64,000 bases of DNA. It comes from Streptomyces sparsogenes. Its GTDB lineage: Bacteria > Actinomycetota > Actinomycetes > Streptomycetales > Streptomycetaceae. The number at the start of each line of letters is the position of its first letter. Position 1 is the stretch's first letter. The stretch is from positions 1 to 64,000 of the forward strand of contig NZ_MAXF01000035.1 of NCBI RefSeq assembly GCF_001704635.1, given 5' to 3'. Positions 57,350 to 64,000 of the stretch are shown here, in pieces. Under the pieces are notes generated by a model. It did not search any database. It saw only the letters and a program-made list of their open reading frames with translations, and was not told the origin of the DNA. The position numbers were made by a program, and so were the translations under genes.

Positions 57350-58142
57350 CCTGCACGACCACCTTCCGTGTGGCGACCGACTGCAGCACCCGCCCCGCCG
57401 CGAGCAGCACGGCCGCCCACCCCGCCTGGAAGGCGAAGGCCCGCACCAGCCCGAGCCCGCGGTGCTCCCCGAGGAAGACATCGGCGGGCACCTGCAGCAT
57501 CGCCGCCCACGGCAGCGTCCGCGCCACCTCGCCCAGCTCCCCCGGGAAGACGTTCAGCGGAAGGATCATGCCGGAGAAGAAGAGACACAGCAGCCCACTC
57601 ATCATCGAGATCCCCGAGGCGTCGAGCAGCCAGAAGGCGCTGAGCGCGACCAGGTAGCGCACCGCGAAGCCCACGCACACCGCGAGGGCGACCGACAGCA
57701 GGAACCACACCCAGGTCAGCGCGGAGCGGGGCAGCGTCAGCTCGAAGACCAGCGAGCCCAGCACCATCGGCGCGATCCCGCGCCCCAGGAGCTGGAACAG
57801 GGCCCGGCCCAGGTCCCCGGCCAGCCACCACAGCTGAAGGTCCACCGGTCGGTAGAGGTCGACCGCGATGTCCCCCGAGCGGATCCGCTCCTGCAACTCC
57901 TCCTGGAAGCCCCCGCCCAGCAGCGCCACGGCCGCCAGCAGCGCCTGGCCGATCCACACGAAGGTCAGGGCCTGGGAGAGGTCGTAGCCGCCCAGGTGCG
58001 GCCGCTGGTCCCACAGGGCCATATAGGTGTAGGCGACGATGCAGCCGAAGACCGTGTTGGTGAAGATCCCGGCCGCGGTGGCGACCCGGTACGTCGCGTA
58101 GCGTCTGAAGCCGCTCATCGTGACGGCCGCGTACAGCCGCAT
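57342..58142 (-). CDS. ABC-2 type permease subunit 2
   Basis: The 266-residue membrane protein has about six hydrophobic segments. Early SGFRRYATYRVATAAGIFTN and the LYRPVDLQLWWLAGDLGRALF loop match the partner permease family. GAGAGGGG precedes the ATG. First gene of the four-gene exporter/DUF1707 operon. Confidence 0.88.
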   Translation of the reverse strand: MRLYAAVTMSGFRRYATYRVATAAGIFTNTVFGCIVAYTYMALWDQRPHLGGYDLSQALTFVWIGQALLAAVALLGGGFQEELQERIRSGDIAVDLYRPVDLQLWWLAGDLGRALFQLLGRGIAPMVLGSLVFELTLPRSALTWVWFLLSVALAVCVGFAVRYLVALSAFWLLDASGISMMSGLLCLFFSGMILPLNVFPGELGEVARTLPWAAMLQVPADVFLGEHRGLGLVRAFAFQAGWAAVLLAAGRVLQSVATRKVVVQGG

Positions 58143-58431
58143 GGGACAGCCCCTCTCCCCCCGCCCGGCGCCAAAGCCCTGGAGCTTAGCCGCGCCGTGG
58201 GAGGGAGAGCCAGGCATTATTCACCCGGCCGGGGCGTGGAAGACCACCCGGATGGCGGGTGCGGCATCGTCCATTCCGCCGGTCACAGAGCTGTCACAGG
58301 TGTGGGCCACGGCTTTGGTCCGGAACGGATGATGCGACAGTGTTTTATGGGGCGTACCAGGCCAACCGCCCGACCGTGCACGATTCCGCCGCGGCACAAC
58401 CCTCGACGGCGGTCTAGGAGTCTCAAAGGAC

Positions 58432-60768
58432 ATGAGCGACGAGCCCCAACTGATCGACGGCGGCATGGGCGGCGCAGACGTCACCGGCACCAACGACACC
58501 AGCGACCACGGCGATGCCGAGCCCGCCCGCCCCAAGGGCAGGAAGGGCCGTCCCAAGCGCACCGGCTGGCGCCGGCTGCTGCCCACCTGGCGGATGGTGC
58601 TCGGCGGCTTCCTGATGATCGTGCTGCTCGTCGCCGGCGGCCTGGTGACCGGCTACCTGCTCGTCGACATCCCCGCGGCCAAGGACATCGCCGTCGCCCA
58701 GAGCAATGTCTTCCTCTACTCCGACGGCACCCCGCTGGCCCGCGAGGGCAAGGTCAACCGGGAGTACGTGCCGCTCAGCCAGGTCCCCAAGACCACCCAG
58801 CACGCGGTGCTCGCGGCCGAGGACCGGGACTTCTACTCCGAGTCGGCCATCAACCCCGAGGCCATGGTCCGCGCCGCGTGGAACACCGCCACCGGCAAGG
58901 GCAAGCAGTCCGGCTCCACCATCACCCAGCAGTACGTGAAGAACTACTACCTGGACCAGGAGCAGACCGTCTCCCGCAAGGTGAAGGAGTTCTTCATCTC
59001 GATCAAGCTGGACCGGGAGGTGAGCAAGGACGACATCCTCGAGGGCTACCTGAACACCAGCTACTTCGGACGCAACGCGTACGGCATCCAGGCCGCCGCC
59101 CAGGCCTACTACGGCAAGAACGCCAAGGACCTCGACCTCGGCGAGGGCGCCTACCTCGCGACCCTGCTCAACGCCCCCAACGCCTACGACGTAGTCACCC
59201 ACCCGCAGAACAAGGACCGGGCGCTGGCCCGCTGGAACTACGTCCTGGACGGCATGGTCAAGAAGGACTGGCTGAGCAAGGCCGCCCGCGACCGGATGAC
59301 CTTCCCGATGCCCGGCAAGGTCACCGTCCAGTCGGGCATGTCCGGGCAGCGCGGCTACCTGGTCGAGGCCGTCGAGGCGTACCTCACCAAGAACGGCATC
59401 ATCGACGAGCAGACCCTGGCCCGCGGCGGCTACCGGATCACCACCACCATCGACCGGAAGAAGCAGGACGCCTTCGTCGCCGCCGTGCGCGAGAAGCTGA
59501 TGAGCAAGCTCAGCGACTCCCGCAAGGTCGACAAGTACGTCCGGGCGGGCGGCGCCTCCATCGACCCCAAGACCGGCGAGGTGGTCGCCCTCTACGGCGG
59601 CATCGACTACACCAAGCAGTTCGTCAACAACGCGACCCGCACCGACTACCAGGTCGGGTCCACCTTCAAGCCGATCGTGTTCACCTCCGCCGTGGAGAAC
59701 GGCTCCACCACCCAGGGCGGGGAGCCGATCACCCCGGACACGATCTACGACGGCACCAACAAGCGCGAGGTGGTCGGCCCCGAGGGGCCCACCGGCTACG
59801 CCCCGGCCAACGAGGACGACGTCGACTACGGCTCCATCGACGTCACCACGGCCACCGACAACTCGGTGAACTCCGTCTACGCCCAGATGGCCCAGGACGT
59901 CGGTCCGGCCAAGGTCAAGCAGACCGCCATCGCCCTCGGCATCCCCAAGGACACCCCCGACCTGACCGCCTCCCCCTCCATCGCGCTCGGCCCCGCCACG
60001 GCCAGCGTGCTGGACATGACCGAGGCGTACGCGACGCTCGCCAACCACGGCCGGCACACCCCGTACAGCCTGGTCTCGAAGATCACCGAGATCACCAAGG
60101 ACGGCCGGGAGATCGCGCTCCCCAAGAAGAAGACCGACCAGGCCGTCCCGCGCGCCGCCGCCGACACCACCACCACCGTCCTGCAGAGCGTCGTGGACGG
60201 CGGCACCGCCACCGCCGCCCAGGCCGCCGAGCGCCCCGCCGCGGGCAAGACCGGCACCGCCGAGGACGACAAGGCGGCCTGGTTCGCCGGCTACACCCCG
60301 GACCTGGCGACGGTCGTGGCCGTGATGGGACAGGACTCCGCCACCGGGGCCCAGAAGTCGCTGTACGGGGCGACCGGCCTGCCCCGCATCAACGGCGGCG
60401 GCTACCCCACGGAGATCTGGGCCGCGTACACCGCCGCCGCGCTCCAGGGACGCACCCCGGCCGAGTTCGACCTCAGCTCCGAGGACGGCGCCGACGCCCC
60501 CACGCTCCCGGCCGACACCACCACCCCGCCGGCCGTCACCACGCCGCCGGAGACCACCACCCCGCCGGCCGGCGAGGACCCCACGACCGACCCCGCCACC
60601 GACCCGACCCAGCCCACCTTCACCCCGACGACGGCCCCGACGACCCAGCCGACGTACACCCCGCCGACGGGCGTCCCGACCTCGCAGCCGACGACGGCCG
60701 ACCCGGGCGGCGGACCGGGCGGGCCGGGTGACCCGGGCGGCCCCGGCGGCCCCGAGTCGGGCGGCTGA
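58432..60768 (+). CDS. Bifunctional class A penicillin-binding protein
   Basis: This 778-residue peptidoglycan synthase has a cytoplasmic tail, one membrane helix (MVLGGFLMIVLLVAGGLVTG), a GT51 glycosyltransferase domain (AAEDRDFYSE with the catalytic Glu, GSTITQQYVKN) and a transpeptidase domain with S-x-x-K in GSTFKP, S-x-N in NSVNSVY and KTGTA. The C-terminal 100 residues are a Thr/Pro-rich then Gly/Pro-rich tail. A strong hairpin ends the transcript. Confidence 0.96.
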   Translation: MSDEPQLIDGGMGGADVTGTNDTSDHGDAEPARPKGRKGRPKRTGWRRLLPTWRMVLGGFLMIVLLVAGGLVTGYLLVDIPAAKDIAVAQSNVFLYSDGTPLAREGKVNREYVPLSQVPKTTQHAVLAAEDRDFYSESAINPEAMVRAAWNTATGKGKQSGSTITQQYVKNYYLDQEQTVSRKVKEFFISIKLDREVSKDDILEGYLNTSYFGRNAYGIQAAAQAYYGKNAKDLDLGEGAYLATLLNAPNAYDVVTHPQNKDRALARWNYVLDGMVKKDWLSKAARDRMTFPMPGKVTVQSGMSGQRGYLVEAVEAYLTKNGIIDEQTLARGGYRITTTIDRKKQDAFVAAVREKLMSKLSDSRKVDKYVRAGGASIDPKTGEVVALYGGIDYTKQFVNNATRTDYQVGSTFKPIVFTSAVENGSTTQGGEPITPDTIYDGTNKREVVGPEGPTGYAPANEDDVDYGSIDVTTATDNSVNSVYAQMAQDVGPAKVKQTAIALGIPKDTPDLTASPSIALGPATASVLDMTEAYATLANHGRHTPYSLVSKITEITKDGREIALPKKKTDQAVPRAAADTTTTVLQSVVDGGTATAAQAAERPAAGKTGTAEDDKAAWFAGYTPDLATVVAVMGQDSATGAQKSLYGATGLPRINGGGYPTEIWAAYTAAALQGRTPAEFDLSSEDGADAPTLPADTTTPPAVTTPPETTTPPAGEDPTTDPATDPTQPTFTPTTAPTTQPTYTPPTGVPTSQPTTADPGGGPGGPGDPGGPGGPESGG

Positions 60769-60788
60769 GCAGCACAGGCGACAGAAAA

Positions 60789-60824
60789 CGCGCAGGGTGG
60801 TGGCTCCGGCCACCACCCTGCGCG
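60789..60824. terminator. Strong terminator between the penicillin-binding protein and GroES-like genes
   Basis: CGCGCAGGGTGGTGG and CCACCACCCTGCGCG form a perfect 15-bp stem with a 6-nt loop, 20 nt after the stop, between converging genes. Confidence 0.9.
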
Positions 60825-60846
60825 CATGCGGACCGCCTACATCCGA

Positions 60847-60887
60847 CTACATGGACCGGCTACATGGGACCGGCTACATGGGACCGG
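60847..60887. repeat. 14-bp tandem repeat next to the GroES-like stop
   Basis: CTACATGGACCGG is followed by two exact copies of CTACATGGGACCGG, ending directly at the stop codon of the GroES-like gene. It lies in the 3' part of the leftward transcript. Confidence 0.85.
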
Positions 60888-61229
60888 CTAGAGATACAGC
60901 CCGGTGGAGTCCTCGGACCCCTCGAGCCGCTCGGCCGCGACCGCGTGCAGATCGCGCTCCCGCATCAGGACGTACGCGACGCCGCGGACCTCGACCTCGG
61001 CCCGGTCCTCGGGGTCGTAGAGCACCCGGTCGCCCGGCTCCACGGTCCGCACGTTCTGCCCGACCGCGACCACCTCGGCCCAGGCCAGCCGCCTGCCGAC
61101 CGCCGCGGTCGCCGGAATGACGATGCCGCCGGTCGAGCGCCGCTCGCCCTCCGGGATGTCGGTTCGTACCAGCACCCGGTCGTGCAGCATCCGGATGGGC
61201 AGCTTGTCATGGGAGGTGTTCGTACTCAC
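60888..61229 (-). CDS. GroES-family co-chaperone-like protein
   Basis: The 113-residue protein has the Cpn10 fold pattern: PIRMLHDRVLVRTDIPEGERRSTGGIVIP, VVAVGQNVRTVEPGDRVLYDPE and a C-terminal LMRERDLHAV. The mobile-loop region (GERRSTGGIVIPA) is close to GroES, but the protein is longer and no groEL is adjacent, so it is a paralogue. The GTG start has AAGGG very near. Role unknown. Confidence 0.85.
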   Translation of the reverse strand: MSTNTSHDKLPIRMLHDRVLVRTDIPEGERRSTGGIVIPATAAVGRRLAWAEVVAVGQNVRTVEPGDRVLYDPEDRAEVEVRGVAYVLMRERDLHAVAAERLEGSEDSTGLYL

Positions 61230-61327
61230 GCCCTTGACCGTACCTGGCCGGGCGGCGCGCCGGTGGCACAGCCCGGGCAGAGCCCGCCCGGGCACCCGTG
61301 CCGCCCCGCCCCGCTCCCGCCGCCCCG

Positions 61328-61648
61328 CTACGGACGGCGACGCCGCGAGGACACCGCGTACAGCCCGGCGAGCCCCACCACCAGGAGCGCCACCGGAATG
61401 ATGCGCTCCAGCCGGGGGGCGCCCTCCTCGGAGACGAACTGGGCGCGCACGCCGGTGACGGCGCGGTTCACCGACACATAGGCCCGCCCCGCCGTCCGGT
61501 CCACGGCCGCGGCCGCCTTCGCCTTCGCGTCCCCGACGATCGTCTTGGGATGCATCCGCACCCCGATCTCGTCGAGCGTCACGGCGAGCTGCTGCCGCCT
61601 GCGGGCGATGTCCGCCTCGATCTGCGCAGGGGTCCTGGCCTCCGACAC
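61328..61648 (-). CDS. DUF3618 protein
   Basis: The 106-residue protein has an N-terminal DUF3618 helix (RTPAQIEADIARRRQQLAVT, LDEIGVRMHPKTIVGDAKAK) and a single C-terminal membrane helix (IIPVALLVVGLAGLYAVS) with RRRRRP. GGAGG precedes the GTG start. Membrane-associated, function unknown. Divergent from bcp. Confidence 0.9.
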   Translation of the reverse strand: MSEARTPAQIEADIARRRQQLAVTLDEIGVRMHPKTIVGDAKAKAAAAVDRTAGRAYVSVNRAVTGVRAQFVSEEGAPRLERIIPVALLVVGLAGLYAVSSRRRRP

Positions 61649-61800
61649 CGCGCTGCCTCCGTCAATCTCGATGATCCGGTGATGGACAGTGTGTCAGTTC
61701 CCCCTGGCCCCCGCCCCACAGCACCCCCGATCGGGAACCTGGCTAATGTCGGGTACGTACACACCCGCGCCACGCACACGTGCCCCGAGGAGACCCCACC

Positions 61801-62268
61801 ATGAGCGAGCGCCTGCAGCCCGGCGACACCGCCCCCGCCTTCACCCTCCCCGACGCGGACGGCAAGCCTGTCTCGCTCGCCGACTACGCGGGCCGCAAGG
61901 TGATCGTCTACTTCTACCCGGCCGCCCTCACCCCCGGCTGCACCAAGCAGGCCTGCGACTTCACCGACAACCTCGACCTCCTCGCCCAGCACGGCTACGA
62001 CGTCGTCGGCATCTCCCCCGACAAGCCCGAGAAGCTGGCCAGGTTCCGCGACAAGGAGAGCCTCAAGGTCACCCTCCTCGGCGACCCCGACAAGGAGATC
62101 CTCCAGGCGTACGGCGCGTTCGGCGAGAAGAAGATGTACGGCAAGACGGTCACCGGCGTGATCCGCTCCACGGTCGTCGTCGACGAGCAGGGCAAGGTCG
62201 AGCGGGCCCTGTACAACGTCCGCGCCACGGGCCATGTCGCCAAGATCATCAAGGATCTGGGCCTCTGA
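61801..62268 (+). CDS. bcp: Bcp-type thioredoxin-dependent peroxiredoxin
   Basis: The 155-residue peroxiredoxin reduces hydroperoxides using thioredoxin. It has PGDTAPAFTLPDADGK, the peroxidatic Cys in TPGCTKQACDF and the resolving Cys five residues later, as in atypical Bcp enzymes. GAGGAG precedes the ATG by 8 nt. A strong hairpin follows the gene. Confidence 0.94.
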   Translation: MSERLQPGDTAPAFTLPDADGKPVSLADYAGRKVIVYFYPAALTPGCTKQACDFTDNLDLLAQHGYDVVGISPDKPEKLARFRDKESLKVTLLGDPDKEILQAYGAFGEKKMYGKTVTGVIRSTVVVDEQGKVERALYNVRATGHVAKIIKDLGL

Positions 62269-62293
62269 CCCGACCGCCCCCAGGGCGGCGCCC

Positions 62294-62328
62294 GGCGCCG
62301 CGGGGTGGTCAGGTCACCCCGCGGCGCC
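62294..62328 (+). terminator. Terminator after bcp
   Basis: GGCGCCGCGGGGTG and CACCCCGCGGCGCC make a perfect 14-bp stem with a 7-nt loop, 26 nt after the bcp stop. Confidence 0.88.
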
Positions 62329-62432
62329 GCTCCGGCATTACCTGGCGCGTAATCGACCGCTTCCGGCGGCTCGGACATCCTGATCACATCGCAGCGACGA
62401 ACCGCTGAACCAGGATGAACCAGGGAGCCGAG

Positions 62433-63248
62433 ATGTTCTTCGAGACCACTGACGGGACCCGCCTCGCGTACGAGGACTACGGGCAGGGCCGGCCGATCGT
62501 CTTCGTCACCAGCTCCATGCTCAACACCGAGATGTGGGAGTACCAGATCCCCTTCTTCGTCGAGCAGGGCTTCCGCTGCGTCTCCTTCGACCGGCGCGGC
62601 CACGGGCGCTCCGACCGCCCCTCCACCGGCTACGACATCGACACCCTGGCCGATGACCTCGCCGCCTTCCTCGACCACCTCGACCTGCACGACGTGATCT
62701 TCGTCGCCCACTCCCTGGGCGGCGCCGAGGTGGCCCGCTACCTCGGCCGCCACGGCGAGGACCGCGCCGACCGCGCCGTGTTCGTCTCCGCCATCCTGCC
62801 GTTCCTCAAGCAGACCGAGGACAACCCGGAGGGCGCCCCCGAGGCCGCCCTGGACGCCACGCTCGCCGCGATCCGCACCGACCGCCCCAAGTGGCTCACC
62901 CGGCAGTCACAGGCCTACTTCGCCACCCAGCTGGGCACCGAGGCCTCCCCCGCCATGATCGACTGGAAGATCCGGATGTGCCTGTCCGCATCCCCCTGGG
63001 CCACGCTCCAGGTCCAGCAGACCGTCTTCCACACCGACAACCGCGAGTACCTGCGCGGGCTCACCCTCCCGACCCTGGTCATCCACGGCGACGCGGACTT
63101 CTCCGCCCCGGCCGAACTGACCGGCCGCCGCACCGCGGCGCTGATCCCCGGCACCGTCTACAAGGAGTACCCGGCGGCCGGGCACGGCCTCTACGTCACC
63201 CACAAGGATCAGCTCAACGCCGACATCCTCGACTTCATCAAGTCGTGA
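62433..63248 (+). CDS. Alpha/beta hydrolase (non-heme chloroperoxidase-like)
   Basis: The 271-residue hydrolase has the catalytic Ser in AHSLGG, Asp in HGDADFSAP and His in AAGHGLYVT, and the start FFETTDGTRLAYEDYGQGRP typical of the non-heme haloperoxidase/esterase group. No signal peptide. GGGAG is close to ATG 62433; an ATG 18 nt earlier lacks spacing. Its substrate is unknown. Confidence 0.9.
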   Translation: MFFETTDGTRLAYEDYGQGRPIVFVTSSMLNTEMWEYQIPFFVEQGFRCVSFDRRGHGRSDRPSTGYDIDTLADDLAAFLDHLDLHDVIFVAHSLGGAEVARYLGRHGEDRADRAVFVSAILPFLKQTEDNPEGAPEAALDATLAAIRTDRPKWLTRQSQAYFATQLGTEASPAMIDWKIRMCLSASPWATLQVQQTVFHTDNREYLRGLTLPTLVIHGDADFSAPAELTGRRTAALIPGTVYKEYPAAGHGLYVTHKDQLNADILDFIKS

Positions 63249-63349
63249 CGTCCCTCGCCTCGGACACCGGGCGCTGTGCGTGACTTCTGGGCAGCGGGTT
63301 CGTTACTCAGTGCGATGGTGCTACGTGTGGTCGCACAGGGAGGGGAACC

Positions 63350-63976
63350 ATGCGCATCAGATATACGCCCGAGCTGCTCTCGGAAGTCGCGCGCACCTCG
63401 AAGACCATCGATGAAGCCATACGGCGATCCGGGGGCAAGCCGACTGTCGGCAGCAGAAGCTACCTCCGCCGCAAATTTGCCGAGGCGGGCATCGACGCCT
63501 CGCATCTCCGCACGCCGCCGGTGCGCCACAGCGAGTCGCGACTCCGCGAAGTCGTCGCGTGTTCCACCAGCGTGGCCGAGGTCGTCCGCCGTCTGGGGAT
63601 CAGGCCCGTGGGCGGCAATCAGGCGCACATCGGCCGCCGCATCGCCGCCCTCGACCTCGACATATCGCACTTTTCGGCGACATCCCCCAAACGTCCTAGG
63701 AGGCGCTTGAGGGATCGTCTGGTTCTGGGCTCACCGTCGGACGGAAGAATCCCCGGCGAACGGCTGCGTAAAGAACTCATCCATCGTGACGTTCCGGAAG
63801 TGTGTGCGTTGTGCGGCACGGGCCGGGAATGGAACGGCAAGCCGCTGCGCCACGAGGTCGACCACATCAACGGCAACTGGTGGGACAACCGCCCGGAGAA
63901 CTTGAGGCTCCTGTGCCCCAACTGCCATGCGGTGACAGACACGTACCGCGGTCGCAAGCGACGGGGCGCGGCATGA
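63350..63976 (+). CDS. HNH endonuclease with two N-terminal helical repeats
   Basis: The 208-residue protein ends in an HNH nuclease domain (CALCG, EVDHINGNWWDNRPENLRLLCPNCH) with both zinc Cys pairs and the catalytic His in VDHINGN. The first 115 residues contain two similar modules, each with YTPELLSEVARTSKTIDEAIRR-like helices ending in G-I-D-A-S-H-L or L-D-I-S-H-F, probably DNA-binding. GGGAGGGG precedes the ATG. It stands alone near the right edge; no phage or intron context is seen. Confidence 0.88.
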   Translation: MRIRYTPELLSEVARTSKTIDEAIRRSGGKPTVGSRSYLRRKFAEAGIDASHLRTPPVRHSESRLREVVACSTSVAEVVRRLGIRPVGGNQAHIGRRIAALDLDISHFSATSPKRPRRRLRDRLVLGSPSDGRIPGERLRKELIHRDVPEVCALCGTGREWNGKPLRHEVDHINGNWWDNRPENLRLLCPNCHAVTDTYRGRKRRGAA

Positions 63977-64000
63977 GTCGGCGTGGCACGAAGCGGCCAC

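Noticed and set aside
63350-63976. HNH protein as a homing endonuclease of a mobile intron or phage
   Set aside because: No intron, phage or terminase genes around it; free-standing HNH genes of this type are common in Streptomyces.

Overview
The window is very GC-rich actinobacterial DNA and almost certainly comes from a Streptomyces. Support comes from a GlxA radical copper oxidase, two XRE/DUF5753-DUF397 regulator pairs, a chitin-type AA10 oxygenase with a DasR-like operator, LAxTG/class E sortase genes, frequent GTG/TTG starts, ATGA/GTGA/TGATG gene overlaps and GGAGG-type ribosome binding sites. No rRNA, CRISPR array, insertion sequence or prophage was found. There is one tRNA, tRNA-Lys(CTT).

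Region 1 (1-20.7 kb) is a tightly packed, mostly leftward biosynthetic locus built from free-standing type II polyketide or fatty-acid enzymes. It has two acyl carrier proteins, a malonyl-CoA transacylase and six ketosynthase-like proteins. Three of the six keep the Cys-His-His triad and three have lost it. The locus also encodes a ketoreductase, a double-hotdog dehydratase, an enoyl reductase with a Tyr-x6-Lys signature, a hydrolase/hotdog fusion, two paralogous membrane-anchored-looking hydrolases, a DsbA/HCCA-isomerase-like protein and the start of a biotin carboxylase. A LuxR-type regulator and a DHA2 exporter sit at the right end. This enzyme set fits a highly reducing type II PKS making a partly reduced, polyene-like acyl chain. 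The most unusual part is a translationally coupled trio of DsrE-family (sulfur-relay fold) proteins in the middle of the operon. One active-type ketosynthase gene is split by a 5-bp deficit inside an 18-bp tandem repeat, and the locus is full of young in-gene repeats. I do not recognise the product.

Region 2 (20.7-36.3 kb) is accessory and regulatory. It has two XRE/DUF397 modules with small companion genes, a segment with SRPBCC, AraC, SGNH-hydrolase and TetR genes bracketed by a duplicated DUF397 3' end, and an alcohol dehydrogenase/F420-type oxidoreductase/MFS operon. It continues with an ABC uptake system lacking its ATPase, two further paralogues of the PKS-locus regulator, a small protein with a possible amyloid-type C-terminal motif, and an RsbW-like ATPase.

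Region 3 (36.3-64 kb) looks like conserved chromosome. It holds the DasR-box AA10 oxygenase, tRNA-Lys, a GntR regulator, glxA (without its usual partner cslA next to it), a GH6 glycosidase, cobalamin-riboswitch-controlled cbtBA, a class F sortase homologue missing its catalytic Cys and His, a NagD-like phosphatase, an LAATG surface protein and class E sortase, ROK/oxidoreductase genes, a YidC paralogue, an ABC-2 exporter, a bifunctional penicillin-binding protein, GroES-like, Bcp and HNH genes. Several intergenic gaps hold short tandem repeats or strong hairpins.
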